Shown one piece after another: positions 34,726 through 43,248 of a DNA stretch of 64,000 bases; within the stretch, counting starts at the first letter, position 1, and each line of letters opens with the position of its first letter. The notes below the pieces were generated by a model that saw nothing but the letters and a program-made list of their open reading frames with translations, was not told where the DNA came from and did no database searches. The stretch is from Leptolinea sp. UBA5203. GTDB taxonomy: Bacteria > Chloroflexota > Anaerolineae > Anaerolineales > Anaerolineaceae. Both the position numbers and the translations under genes were made by a program. The DNA is taken from contig DHVR01000061.1 of assembly GCA_002412765.1 (NCBI GenBank), forward strand, positions 124,001 to 188,000, written 5' to 3'.

Positions 34726-37700
34726 TTATGCTTTGGGGAAGCGGCTGATGATGGTTGCAGCCGTGGGAATTACCTGTTTGTCCCCAATTTCCAATGTATC
34801 CGGGGTCTTGCCAATTTTTTCCGGGGCTCCCTGATAAATTAGAACAGGTGTCGTCTCAACGGCGTACTTCAGCTCAACAAAAGCCTGACCGGTCAGATAG
34901 CCCTCAGAATCGATGGCACAGCTTGTGACCTTGCCAATGACCTGTCCTTTGCTATTCAGCACAGGATCGCCATTATGAGCCATACGGACCCCTTTTTCAT
35001 TGAATCTGAAGCGAGCAACGACCCCTTTACGTGTCATTTCGCGGGCAAGGTAAGCATCCCGGCCAATAAACCATGATTTATAGGTTTTGACATAATAGGA
35101 GAAACCGGCTTCGGCAACGCCCAAACCAAGGTCTCCGGCCATTTCGTGACCGTAGAGTGGTAATCCAGCTTCCGTGCGCAAGGAGTCCCGAGCGCCCAAT
35201 CCGCAGGGTTTCAATCCCTTGGGGGTGCCGACTTCCATTAATTTATTCCACAGGGTGACCGATTTTTCAGGATGGACAAATAGTTCAAACGCCATTCGTT
35301 CACCCGTATACCCAGTGCGGGAGATGATCATATCCAATCCGCCAACGATGCCTTCACAGAGCTGGGTGCGTTCCAGTTTCATGATTTTTTGACGGGTTTC
35401 TTCATCACAGCCCAGAGCCAGTAAAATATCGCGGGATTTTGGTCCCTGGAGGGGGATATCCACGCGCATCTCAGCGCCGGCTTTGGGGTCTCGCAGATTG
35501 CGGAAGGTGACGTTGCGTCCGAAGGCTCTGGCGTAGGGATGGGCTTCATCCACACGGACTTTACCTTCCAGAACGGCGTTCATCCAGGTCCAATCTTTAT
35601 CATCATTGCCTGCGTTCACCACGACCAGATATTGATTTTCAGAACGGCGGTAAATAATCAAATCATCCAGGACATTGGCCTGCGTATCCAACAAATGGGT
35701 GTACGCAGATTCGCCGATGCCTACCTGGGAAATATCATTGGCGACCAGACTATCCAGAAAGACGGAGGCATCCGGTCCTTCCACCTGATACGTGCCCATG
35801 TGGGATGCATCAAAGAGACCTGCCGCGGTACGGGTGGCAGCATGCTCCTCGATGACTGAGCTATACCAAACCGGCATTTCCCAACCCGCGAAGGGGATGA
35901 TTTTGGCGCCCAGTTTTTTATGGGTCTCGTAAAGGGCAGTCCGTCTGGGTTTTGGATTTTCATCCTCTTTCCAGCTAAACTGCGGCAGGGCAGGAAGCGT
36001 CAATGGTTTCTGACCGATGGCGTAGGGTTTAAGGGCGGATTTTGCTTCTTTGGCGTCCAGTACAGCCAATTCAGGCTTTTCCATGACGGCAATAGGACCA
36101 GGCAATTTACGGGCAAGATCATCATCAAAGGCGACATAGCCGTCCGAGAGATCCCGCATCCAGGTGGCGGCCAAGGTGGATTTTTCCACGTCGGTGCTGA
36201 AAATAAAGCTGCCTGCCTGACGATAAGTCAGGATGCCAGCGACTTCGCCCATGGGGGTGTTAAGGGAGGTTTTCTGGGATTGGCCCGGATTAAGATCTTC
36301 CACATCCGATGTGAAGACGGCGTTGACGAATTGATACACGCCCCGTCCGGAGAGCTCAAACGCGGTGGATCCGGATTTGACGGCCGGTTGGTCATCCAGA
36401 TAGAAGAAATGCGGATAGCCAATGGAGTTGGGGGTGATATCTGAACCAGCTTTTTCGGTCAGCTTGCGAACACGCAGCTTGGCATCTTCCAGAACCTTAA
36501 AATCAACCTTGGCCCGCAGGGTGAAGCCTTTGCGCGTTTCTTGTTTGTAGGGGATAGTGGCATGTAAAAGATCAGCCATGATATTGGCGACTTCCACCAT
36601 ATCGGCTTCAACCAGGCCGCGTTGGGTCATCCAGGGGGTGCCGTAGCGAATCCCGCTGGCGCTAAAGGCGCTTTTATCACCGGGGATGGTATTGCGGTTG
36701 GAGACGATACCGGCTGCATCGAGAATACGGGCGGCCATATCGCCGGACAGGGTGGTGCCGTCTGGACCGACGATGGATTTGCAATCAATATTTCCAAGAT
36801 GGGTATTGGTGCCGCCAAAGGGGACCTTAAAGCCGCAGGCTTTCAATTGATCCGTCATGGCCTTGCAGTTTTTCAAAACCTGGGTCTGTAATTCTTTAAA
36901 CTCAGCGGTTTTCGCTAATTTGAAGGTAAGAGCATAAGCTGCAAAAACCTGAACATGGGGCCCGCCCTGTTCGCCAGGGAAGACAGCCCGATCAATCTTT
37001 TTGGAGAGCTGGCCGTCCTGGGTCATAATGATGGCTCCGCGGGGTCCACAGAGGGTTTTATGGGTGGTGAAGGTGATAATATCCGCGTAACCAACCGGGG
37101 AATCAACCACCCCAGCGGCAATCAAACCAGCAATATGGGAAACATCGGCCAACACCTTTGCGCCAACGGAATCTGCAATCTGACGATAGCGTTTAAAATC
37201 TGGCACCCAAGGATAAGAAGAGAAGCCTGCAATTAATACTTTGGGTTTATTTTGCAGAACCAATTCCTGGAGTACATCGTAATCAATTTTCTCGGTGGCG
37301 GGATCAATGTTGTAATGGACAATGTTATATAATTTACCGGAGCGATTCACGGGTGATCCGTGGGAAAGGTGACCGCCATGCAGCAAATCCATGCCCATTA
37401 CGGTATCGCCAACATTGATCATGGCATGATAAGCGGCATTGTTGGCAGCAGCACCGGAAAGAGCCTGCACATTAACGTAAAGCTCATCCGCTGAGACGCC
37501 ATTGGCGGCAAAGGCTTCCGCACATCTTCGGCGAGCCAAGGCTTCCAGCGCATCAGCATATTCCACGCCCTTGTAATAGCGGGGATCGGAATAACGACGA
37601 TAGTAGGGGATGCGGGTGGAATAATCCAAAATTTCTGCTTCAGACATCCAGCGGGATTCTTCGTCCGGATAACCCTCAGCGTAGATATTTTGGAAGATGG

Positions 37701-37851
37701 AGCTTAAAGCTTCCCTTACGGCAAGGGGAGCAGAACTTTCACTGGGAATGAGAATTAATCGACGAAATTGTCGTTCGGTTTCTAATTCATTTAATTGGTG
37801 AATATCAGGATCCAATTGGGCTAGAGAGCCTCTAAACAAGAAATCCTTCAT
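34726..37851 (-). CDS. glyA-gcvT: Fusion of serine hydroxymethyltransferase and glycine-cleavage T protein (1041 aa)
   Basis: Residues ~1-440 are SHMT: ILIPSESSAP, LSGAAANNAAYHA, DVSHIAGLIAAG and the PLP Lys265 in TTHKTLCGPRG. Residues ~636-1041 are a full GcvT aminomethyltransferase: KLGAKIIPFAGWEMPVWY, FDASHMG, ISRTGYTGE and GLGARDSLRTEAGLPLYGHE. Between them, ~498-575 (FELSGRGVYQF ... TSDVEDLNPGQ) looks like a degenerate extra copy of the GcvT folate-binding segment. SHMT interconverts serine and glycine with THF; GcvT makes methylene-THF from the H-protein-bound aminomethyl group. gcvH and gcvP are not in the window. GAAGGAG precedes the ATG. Confidence 0.92.
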   Translation of the reverse strand: MKDFLFRGSLAQLDPDIHQLNELETERQFRRLILIPSESSAPLAVREALSSIFQNIYAEGYPDEESRWMSEAEILDYSTRIPYYRRYSDPRYYKGVEYADALEALARRRCAEAFAANGVSADELYVNVQALSGAAANNAAYHAMINVGDTVMGMDLLHGGHLSHGSPVNRSGKLYNIVHYNIDPATEKIDYDVLQELVLQNKPKVLIAGFSSYPWVPDFKRYRQIADSVGAKVLADVSHIAGLIAAGVVDSPVGYADIITFTTHKTLCGPRGAIIMTQDGQLSKKIDRAVFPGEQGGPHVQVFAAYALTFKLAKTAEFKELQTQVLKNCKAMTDQLKACGFKVPFGGTNTHLGNIDCKSIVGPDGTTLSGDMAARILDAAGIVSNRNTIPGDKSAFSASGIRYGTPWMTQRGLVEADMVEVANIMADLLHATIPYKQETRKGFTLRAKVDFKVLEDAKLRVRKLTEKAGSDITPNSIGYPHFFYLDDQPAVKSGSTAFELSGRGVYQFVNAVFTSDVEDLNPGQSQKTSLNTPMGEVAGILTYRQAGSFIFSTDVEKSTLAATWMRDLSDGYVAFDDDLARKLPGPIAVMEKPELAVLDAKEAKSALKPYAIGQKPLTLPALPQFSWKEDENPKPRRTALYETHKKLGAKIIPFAGWEMPVWYSSVIEEHAATRTAAGLFDASHMGTYQVEGPDASVFLDSLVANDISQVGIGESAYTHLLDTQANVLDDLIIYRRSENQYLVVVNAGNDDKDWTWMNAVLEGKVRVDEAHPYARAFGRNVTFRNLRDPKAGAEMRVDIPLQGPKSRDILLALGCDEETRQKIMKLERTQLCEGIVGGLDMIISRTGYTGERMAFELFVHPEKSVTLWNKLMEVGTPKGLKPCGLGARDSLRTEAGLPLYGHEMAGDLGLGVAEAGFSYYVKTYKSWFIGRDAYLAREMTRKGVVARFRFNEKGVRMAHNGDPVLNSKGQVIGKVTSCAIDSEGYLTGQAFVELKYAVETTPVLIYQGAPEKIGKTPDTLEIGDKQVIPTAATIISRFPKA

Positions 37852-37923
37852 TGGGTTGATCTCCTTCGATTGAGTATTTCAGTGGTTCGCTTCGTTGTAA
37901 AACCATGATCATTTGCAAGATTG

Positions 37924-37948
37924 TTGGAAGGTAACTTGTACCATCCAA
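37924..37948 (-). promoter_or_regulatory. Hairpin in the 5' leader of the SHMT-GcvT gene
   Basis: TTGGAAGGTA (37924-37933) and TACCATCCAA (37939-37948) pair over 10 bp with one central mismatch and a 5-nt loop. It lies in the ~130-nt leader between promoter and ATG. No glycine-riboswitch signature was recognised. A regulatory role is only a possibility. Confidence 0.4.
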
Positions 37949-37989
37949 AAAAATCCTGCACACTTGTATAGACAGATGCACAATGTCCC

Positions 37990-38018
37990 ATTGTATACCG
38001 CTGACTTGATCTGGTCAA
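37990..38018 (-). promoter_or_regulatory. Sigma70-like promoter for the SHMT-GcvT gene
   Basis: Read on the minus strand: TTGACC (38018-38013), a 17-bp spacer, TACAAT (37995-37990). It gives a leader of ~130 nt and lies just before the end of the upstream lipase-like gene. Confidence 0.65.
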
Positions 38019-38027
38019 GCATTCATC

Positions 38028-38873
38028 CTATGAATGGCGAATGACGGTTCTTTCTTCAATCCATTTTAACATATAGTTAAAAATATCTTCCTGTTCCGGC
38101 TCATTATGCAGTTCATGATACAGCCCTGGCCAGACTTTGCAAACCAACGGCGGATGATTTTTTGCAAAGTCAATCGGTCCTCTTGGGGCAACCAACATGT
38201 CTTTTTCGCCAACCTGGAGCAATAGTGGAATCTCAGGATATTCGCCGGCATGATCGATTAACCATTGCCCGCGCGAGATGATTTCATGACCTATTTTCAT
38301 GGAGACCAATGGATGAACCAAAGGATCTGCTTTATAACGATCCACTACTGAGGTATCGCGGGATAATCCCTCGAGCGGAAGATTATTATTCATTTGGGTT
38401 TTTGGGGAAATTGCCTGCAAGATGCCAGATAATGCGATTAAAATCTTTGCCGGGGGATTCCCAGGGATCAATCCAGGGGAACTGGAGATCAGCCCATCAA
38501 TTTTGGCGCTGTTTGAGTATCCATAATCCAACGCAAGCTCGCCGCCCATGCTGTGTCCGTAAAGAATTAATGGGATGTTTGGATAAGCTTGATTTAACTC
38601 GGCGATGAAATGATTGGTAATATCATGGATGGCTGCGAAAGATTTTGCATGGCCGCGAACCCCTGCGGATTTTCCGTGACCTGGTAAATCATAGGCTTGG
38701 ACTAGATAATCATGTTTGGTGAACCAGTCTGCAACATGGTTGTACCGTCCGCTATGTTCTCCCAAACCATGCAGGATCAGGATGACGCCTTTGGGTGCGG
38801 CATCCGGTTTCCACGTTTGAAAGAAGATAGTTTCCTGACTCGAACTGACCCAACTTCCGGTTAACTGCTCCAT
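38028..38873 (-). CDS. Alpha/beta hydrolase, monoacylglycerol lipase-like
   Basis: A 281-residue serine hydrolase. The oxyanion-hole motif is LHGLGEHSGRY, the nucleophile Ser108 lies in GHSMGG, and the other triad members are visible as Asp in VGEKDMLV and His in GLYHELHNE. DLPGHGKSAG is typical of the monoglyceride lipase/lysophospholipase (Hydrolase_4) group. No signal peptide is visible, so it is likely cytosolic. It is on the same strand as the SHMT-GcvT gene, but that gene has its own promoter, so they need not be one operon. Natural substrate unknown. Confidence 0.88.
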   Translation of the reverse strand: MEQLTGSWVSSSQETIFFQTWKPDAAPKGVILILHGLGEHSGRYNHVADWFTKHDYLVQAYDLPGHGKSAGVRGHAKSFAAIHDITNHFIAELNQAYPNIPLILYGHSMGGELALDYGYSNSAKIDGLISSSPGLIPGNPPAKILIALSGILQAISPKTQMNNNLPLEGLSRDTSVVDRYKADPLVHPLVSMKIGHEIISRGQWLIDHAGEYPEIPLLLQVGEKDMLVAPRGPIDFAKNHPPLVCKVWPGLYHELHNEPEQEDIFNYMLKWIEERTVIRHS

Positions 38874-39005
38874 TCTCTATTCCTTTCCCTTTCAGTTTTT
38901 TTTGGGGTTGTACTTTCCCATTAAGTGTAACTCAGAATGGTCTTCTAATATACTGAATACCTTCCTGAACTTAAGTGAAATGTGTACTGACAAATAGATT
39001 CTGGA

Positions 39006-39034
39006 TTGTCTTTGGGTTCTGATACGGTTACAAT
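39006..39034 (+). promoter_or_regulatory. Sigma70-like promoter for the ECF sigma gene
   Basis: TTGTCT (39006-39011), a 17-bp spacer and TACAAT (39029-39034), about 50 nt before the TTG start. An ECF-type autoregulated promoter was not recognised. Confidence 0.5.
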
Positions 39035-39087
39035 CAAAATCGTAACCAATTGAGATGGTTTGGGTTGTTTATTGAAAGGATCCTGCA

Positions 39088-39669
39088 TTGGAACAAGAAC
39101 TGACAGACACTACAGATTCGCAGTTGATCAAACTGGCATCCGAAGGTGATGGTGAAGCCTTTTCGGCTTTGTATGCGCGATATGTGGACCGCATCTATAA
39201 TTACGTCTACTATCGCACCAGTAATACCAATGATGCCGAAGATTTAACCTCCAGGGTATTTCATCGTGCCTATAATCACATCACCCACTACACCGAGAAG
39301 GGCTATCCATTTTCGGCTTGGTTGTACCGCATCGCACACAATCTGGTTGCCAATTGGTATCGGGATAACAAGCGGAAACAGGAAATCCCCCTGGATGATT
39401 CGCTGCCGTTGGTTTCACCCAGCAATCATCCCGAACGTACCGTCATTCTCCAGGAAGAACAGCAATCCCTGATGAACGCTATCAAAAAGCTGCCCCTGGA
39501 AAGACAGGAATTATTAATACTGAAATTCGTTGAACCATTAACCAACGCAGAGATCGCTATGATTATGGGACGAAGTGAAGGTGCCATTAAAAGTTTATAT
39601 CATCGCACACTGAGTTCCCTAAGGGATATTTTAACCACGGATGATGAAACAATGGATGGATTGAACTAG
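39088..39669 (+). CDS. ECF-type RNA polymerase sigma factor
   Basis: A 193-residue sigma factor with only regions 2 and 4. Region 2 covers FSALYARYVDRIYNYVYYR ... DAEDLTSRVFHRAY ... FSAWLYRIAHNLVANWYRD. Region 4 covers LPLERQELLILKFVEPLTNAEIAMIMGRSEGAIKSLYHRTL with its helix-turn-helix. Translation starts at TTG 39088, with GAAAGGATCC upstream; no ATG is available near the conserved region. The next gene, 47 nt on, encodes a small single-pass membrane protein that may control it. The signal is unknown. Confidence 0.9.
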   Translation: MEQELTDTTDSQLIKLASEGDGEAFSALYARYVDRIYNYVYYRTSNTNDAEDLTSRVFHRAYNHITHYTEKGYPFSAWLYRIAHNLVANWYRDNKRKQEIPLDDSLPLVSPSNHPERTVILQEEQQSLMNAIKKLPLERQELLILKFVEPLTNAEIAMIMGRSEGAIKSLYHRTLSSLRDILTTDDETMDGLN

Positions 39670-39716
39670 CGATTCGATTAAAAGAAACTAGATTTATATA
39701 TGCGACAAGGGTAGAA

Positions 39717-39986
39717 ATGAAGAAACATCAGGATGATCATGAATTGGAAAATGTCCAATTGTTGGAAGAGAGACTTCGCAGCACTTATGGACCGGTAAAA
39801 CCAGCGCCGGAATTTATTGAGACGTTACAACATCGTTTGATTACCCCCCCCAGAGTATTGATGGAAAATCGGCGGAATGGCCTGGTCTTTTTGGTTCTAG
39901 TCATCGGCTTGGTGGTCGGGATTATTCTGTTCGTTCTGATCCGGGCTATTTACAATCTGTTTGCCCTGGATGAACCCGCAGATTAA
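39717..39986 (+). CDS. Small single-pass membrane protein, possible anti-sigma partner
   Basis: An 89-residue protein not matched to a named family. Residues 1-58 are charged and probably cytoplasmic. Residues ~59-83 form one transmembrane helix (NGLVFLVLVIGLVVGIILFVLI as core, in part). A very short outer tail ends in DEPAD. It has no His/Cys zinc motif of ZAS-type anti-sigma factors. Position directly behind an ECF sigma gene is the only hint of function. Its last 4 bases overlap the convergent glutaredoxin gene. Confidence 0.65.
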   Translation: MKKHQDDHELENVQLLEERLRSTYGPVKPAPEFIETLQHRLITPPRVLMENRRNGLVFLVLVIGLVVGIILFVLIRAIYNLFALDEPAD

Positions 39987-40234
39987 TGCCCCAGCTTATT
40001 GGTCAACTCTTCATTAGAGGGTTCAACCAAAATGCTGCCATCTGGAAATAATATGGTGGGCACGCTGCGATTCCCATGGTTCACTTGGATAACCCATGCC
40101 TCTGCCTTCGGGTCCTGATCAATGTTAATGTAGTCAAAGGGAATTTCATTCCTTTTTAGATAAAAAAGCGCTCTGCGGCAATCTGAACACCATTCAGTGG
40201 CATAAAATTTGATTTTTCCAGATTCTTCGCCCAT
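39983..40234 (-). CDS. Glutaredoxin/mycoredoxin-like thiol-disulfide protein
   Basis: An 83-residue thioredoxin-fold protein. The active site is EWCSDCRRA, with two Cys, near residues 15-18. The cis-Pro motif is SVPTILFPDG, and EELTNKLG closes the last helix. Asp rather than Pro or His in CxxC resembles NrdH/mycoredoxin-like and YruB-type proteins. GAGG precedes the ATG. It overlaps the tail of the small membrane-protein gene by 4 nt in convergent orientation. Confidence 0.88.
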   Translation of the reverse strand: MGEESGKIKFYATEWCSDCRRALFYLKRNEIPFDYINIDQDPKAEAWVIQVNHGNRSVPTILFPDGSILVEPSNEELTNKLGH

Positions 40235-40272
40235 AGTGCCTCTATTCGCTAAGTTGAATTGAAACAGAATAA

Positions 40273-40662
40273 TTACTCTTTAATCCAATTGCCGATGACA
40301 GGATAATGAAAATGTTTCCCAGCCGAGGTTTCCACGGCTGCGATGACACTGTAAACCATACCCAAAAGGGGAATTAAAGTAAGAATGGTTGCAAAGGGGA
40401 TCAGGCAAAGACCAACCAGAATAATGGACAACAAACCAGTCACGATCCAGGCAGCCACAGCCAGCAGGCCGCAAAAAATCACCGTGATCATTTGATAGAC
40501 AAAGGACTGCATGGCTTGATGACCGACATATTTTGAGCGATCTCGATAGGAAAAATAAATGATGATCGCAATAACAGGACCTAGAACGCCGGTAACCAAA
40601 TTAACCAGGTTGCTGAGATGGGCAATCATCGCCCAGGTTGTTTCGTCTTTTGATAATTCCAT
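40273..40662 (-). CDS. DUF4870 membrane protein (Tic20-like)
   Basis: A 129-residue protein beginning TTWAMIAHLSNLVN, followed by three or four hydrophobic helices and YVGHQAMQSFVYQM, the DUF4870 hallmark. Molecular function is unknown. AGGATAA lies ahead of the ATG. A second DUF4870 gene lies 73 nt upstream on the same strand, so the two are probably co-transcribed. Confidence 0.82.
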   Translation of the reverse strand: MELSKDETTWAMIAHLSNLVNLVTGVLGPVIAIIIYFSYRDRSKYVGHQAMQSFVYQMITVIFCGLLAVAAWIVTGLLSIILVGLCLIPFATILTLIPLLGMVYSVIAAVETSAGKHFHYPVIGNWIKE

Positions 40663-40735
40663 CAGAGAGTTATCCTATGTAAAATGAATGGCTGATTTTG
40701 CTGGCAGTAAATACTGAAACACAACATCGAGAGAC

Positions 40736-41059
40736 TTAATCCCAACCCTGAGCTCTTACGAAATCACTTACGATGGGAATTTCGATTTCCTCTCCCTGAT
40801 AGGCTTTGAAAGCCATGTATAGCATTCCAACCCAGAGAATACTACCGCAGCCCAAGGTGACAGCGACCATTAAAGCATAGAATAAACCCAACATAAAGGC
40901 TTGACTAAGGTGAGCACGAATGAATGGCCTGTTTTTATGTTCATCCAGGAGATAAATAATAATGGGGATAATTGGGGAAAAAGCGTAAGCCATGGCAGCC
41001 CACAATCTATCTTCTTGAGAAATTCCATTAATCATGTCATCTTGGTCTTGATCCGTCAT
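40736..41059 (-). CDS. DUF4870-like membrane protein (paralogue)
   Basis: A 107-residue protein: QEDRLWAAMAYAFSPIIPIIIYL, then PFIRAHLSQAFMLGLFYALM, matching the DUF4870 order of motifs. The frame is open up to 41113, but GGAGG sits 5 nt before the ATG at 41059, which is therefore the start. It is divergent from fmt, with ~100 nt between. Function unknown. Confidence 0.8.
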   Translation of the reverse strand: MTDQDQDDMINGISQEDRLWAAMAYAFSPIIPIIIYLLDEHKNRPFIRAHLSQAFMLGLFYALMVAVTLGCGSILWVGMLYMAFKAYQGEEIEIPIVSDFVRAQGWD

Positions 41060-41142
41060 AATGCCTCCAAAGCTAAATCTAAGCTCCATTATAATAGAAA
41101 ATACCAGAATCATTCAAAAATCTCATCCCTGGAAATGATTTG

Positions 41143-41151
41143 TGTTAAAAT
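41143..41151 (+). promoter_or_regulatory. Extended -10 promoter for fmt, leaderless
   Basis: TGTTAAAAT is an extended -10 element that ends 7 nt before the fmt ATG, so transcription would begin at or next to the start codon. No Shine-Dalgarno sequence is present. Confidence 0.5.
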
Positions 41152-41158
41152 CAGAACC

Positions 41159-42088
41159 ATGACGATTCGAATACTTTTTATGGGCTCACCGGACTTCTCA
41201 GTCCCAATATTAGCTGCCTTGGCAAACACTTATAACGTCTGTGGGGTCTTTACGCAACCGGATCGACCTTCCGGCAGGGGAATGAAATTAACTTCGCCAC
41301 CGGTGAAGGATCTGGCGATTTCCCTTGGGCTCCAGGTCTTTCAGCCAAACAAAGTCAATCAAGAAACAAGCTTTGAATTTATTCAGGAATGGAATCCTGA
41401 TTTGATTGTAGTTGCAGCCTACGGACAAATTCTGAAACCGAAAATATTGAATTATCCAAAATACGGCTGCATTAATGTGCATGCCTCGTTGCTGCCCCGT
41501 TGGCGCGGTGCTTCTCCAATACAATCCGCACTTGTAGCAGGGGATCCCGTGACAGGGGTAACTATTATGAAAATGGACGTGGGCATGGATACCGGGGACA
41601 TCCTGGGTATGTTGGAAGTTCCCATTCAATCCACTGATACTGGCGGATTGTTGACTGAAAAACTTTCCGTATTGGGTGCAGAATATCTACTGGAAGTCTT
41701 ACCGGACTACATCGCCGGCAAAATAGCGGCCGTCCCTCAACCGGATACTGGCATAACCTATGCTTCCTTGATTAGAAAACAGGATGGACAACTCGATCCG
41801 AATGTTGAGGACGCTGCTACTTTGGAAAGAAAAGTTCGAGCTTACCAACCCTGGCCAGGCGCCTTTCTGGAATGGGAGGGGGGAAGGTTAAAAGTATTGG
41901 AAGCTTCGATTGTATCAGATGAACCGGGTACTGACCTAGCTCTTACGATCAAGGACGGTTGGCCAATGGTTACAACCCTATCAGGATGTTTACGATTGGA
42001 TGTGGTTCAACCTGCCGGGAAGAACTGTATGACTGGTAAGCAATTTTTACTGGGTGCAAAGAATTGGGCAACTTTCCCTTCTATTTGA
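41159..42088 (+). CDS. fmt: Methionyl-tRNA formyltransferase
   Basis: A 309-residue enzyme that formylates initiator Met-tRNA with 10-formyl-THF. It starts MTIRILFMGSPDFSVPIL. The catalytic Asn-His-Asp set is visible in INVHASLLPRWRGASPIQ and MDVGMDTGDIL, and the C-terminal OB-like domain is present. The frame is open further upstream to 40901, but that part lacks family similarity. A likely leaderless start with an extended -10 element 7 nt ahead supports ATG 41159. def is not adjacent, unlike in many genomes. panE follows after 43 nt. Confidence 0.95.
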   Translation: MTIRILFMGSPDFSVPILAALANTYNVCGVFTQPDRPSGRGMKLTSPPVKDLAISLGLQVFQPNKVNQETSFEFIQEWNPDLIVVAAYGQILKPKILNYPKYGCINVHASLLPRWRGASPIQSALVAGDPVTGVTIMKMDVGMDTGDILGMLEVPIQSTDTGGLLTEKLSVLGAEYLLEVLPDYIAGKIAAVPQPDTGITYASLIRKQDGQLDPNVEDAATLERKVRAYQPWPGAFLEWEGGRLKVLEASIVSDEPGTDLALTIKDGWPMVTTLSGCLRLDVVQPAGKNCMTGKQFLLGAKNWATFPSI

Positions 42089-42131
42089 ACTGGCCTGGAA
42101 AATTTAACCTACGATAAAGGTATGAACAACG

Positions 42132-43193
42132 ATGACGAATCAAACTTATCCGCAATTGAGGGTTTTGTGTTTTGGGGCTGGTGCCATTGGTGGTTATATT
42201 GGCGGTTCCCTTGCTTTAAAAGACCATTGTGTTGTCTTTCTGGAGCGTCCAGAAATGGCTGCCACAGTGGCAGAAAATGGGATTCACATCACCATTAAAG
42301 GGGAAACCCAGCATCTGTTACATCCACAGGTGGTAAAGAGCATTGATGAGGCCTTAACCCGAGGACCCTATGATATCGCCATCCTGGCTGTAAAATCCTA
42401 TGATACCGATGCCCTCTTGCATACCTTAAAACCGTATGCTGCGGCACTGCCGGTGATTGTTTGCTTCCAGAACGGCGTTGAGAATGAGCAAAAAATTGCA
42501 GAAGTGCTGGGCCTGCAAAAAGTAATGTACGGCACCGTTACTACAGCAATTGGAAAAGCCGGTCCCACCCATATTGTAGTGGAAAGGCTGCGCGGCATGG
42601 GTGTGGCCTCCAATCACAGTATTACGCCGGGCTTTGTCAGTGCATTGAATTCTGTTGGTTTGAATGCGGAGCAGATTTATCATGCGGAAGGCATGAAGTG
42701 GTCCAAGTTATTGACCAATATCATGAGTAATGCCACCTCCGCTATTTTACAAATGACTCCCGCCCAGGTTTTTGCCGATCCGGAGTTATATCATCTGGAA
42801 CGCAGACAAATTTTGGAAACGCTGGCGGTGATGAAAAAAGCTCAGATTCCATTATGTGATTTACCTGGCGTTCCGGTACGAGCTTTGATGTTTGTGATAA
42901 AAAACCTGCCCGAAAAGTTGAGCCGTTTGATTGTTGCCGGCAGTGTGGGCAAAGGCCGTGGCGAGAAAATGCCTTCTTTCTATCTGGATTTGGCAGCTGG
43001 GCGTGAGAAAAGTGAAGTAGAGTATCTGAACGGAGCCATCGTGCGCTTTGCAGAGCGTTATCAAGTTCCTGCGCCGGTTAATCGCCTCCTGACCAGCATT
43101 CTGGTGGATATTGTCAATGGAAAACGGAAATGGAAGGATTTTCAAAAATCCCCGCAAGCTTTGCTAACCGAAATTAAAAAGGAAACGATCTGA
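42132..43193 (+). CDS. panE: Ketopantoate reductase family (2-dehydropantoate 2-reductase)
   Basis: A 353-residue NADPH-dependent reductase. The Rossmann motif FGAGAIGGYIGG is near residue 14. AVKSYDT, FQNGVENE and the catalytic Lys in EGMKWSKLLTN are as in PanE. The C-terminal helical domain is longer than in E. coli PanE (303 aa). The family also includes reductases of other 2-keto acids, so the pantothenate role is probable, not proven. panB and panC are not in the window. The stop codon lies in the stem of the following terminator. Confidence 0.82.
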   Translation: MTNQTYPQLRVLCFGAGAIGGYIGGSLALKDHCVVFLERPEMAATVAENGIHITIKGETQHLLHPQVVKSIDEALTRGPYDIAILAVKSYDTDALLHTLKPYAAALPVIVCFQNGVENEQKIAEVLGLQKVMYGTVTTAIGKAGPTHIVVERLRGMGVASNHSITPGFVSALNSVGLNAEQIYHAEGMKWSKLLTNIMSNATSAILQMTPAQVFADPELYHLERRQILETLAVMKKAQIPLCDLPGVPVRALMFVIKNLPEKLSRLIVAGSVGKGRGEKMPSFYLDLAAGREKSEVEYLNGAIVRFAERYQVPAPVNRLLTSILVDIVNGKRKWKDFQKSPQALLTEIKKETI

Positions 43194-43212
43194 GAAATCA
43201 GATCGTTTTTTT
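43183..43212 (+). terminator. Rho-independent terminator after panE
   Basis: AAACGATCTGA (43183-43193) pairs perfectly with TCAGATCGTTT (43198-43208), GAAA-type tetraloop, followed by a T run to 43212. The panE stop codon is part of the stem. Confidence 0.9.
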
Positions 43213-43216
43213 CTGC

Positions 43217-43245
43217 TTGAAATCCTAGGATTTTCTTTATATACT
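43217..43245 (+). promoter_or_regulatory. Promoter of the tetR-SDR operon
   Basis: TTGAAA (43217-43222), a 17-bp spacer and TATACT (43240-43245). The transcription start is expected inside the palindrome at 43249-43262. Confidence 0.75.
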
Positions 43246-43248
43246 TAA

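Noticed and set aside
35920..36444. 174-codon frame antisense to the SHMT-GcvT gene
   Set aside because: It is a shadow of a well-conserved coding region and has low-complexity Gly/Phe/Arg composition typical of antisense frames.
37852..38027. Glycine riboswitch upstream of the SHMT-GcvT gene
   Set aside because: The characteristic paired aptamer motifs are not visible; only a simple hairpin is present.
40901..41158. N-terminal extension of fmt starting at 40901
   Set aside because: It runs antisense through the DUF4870 gene and has no family similarity; Fmt proteins start at the MTIRILFMGSP segment.
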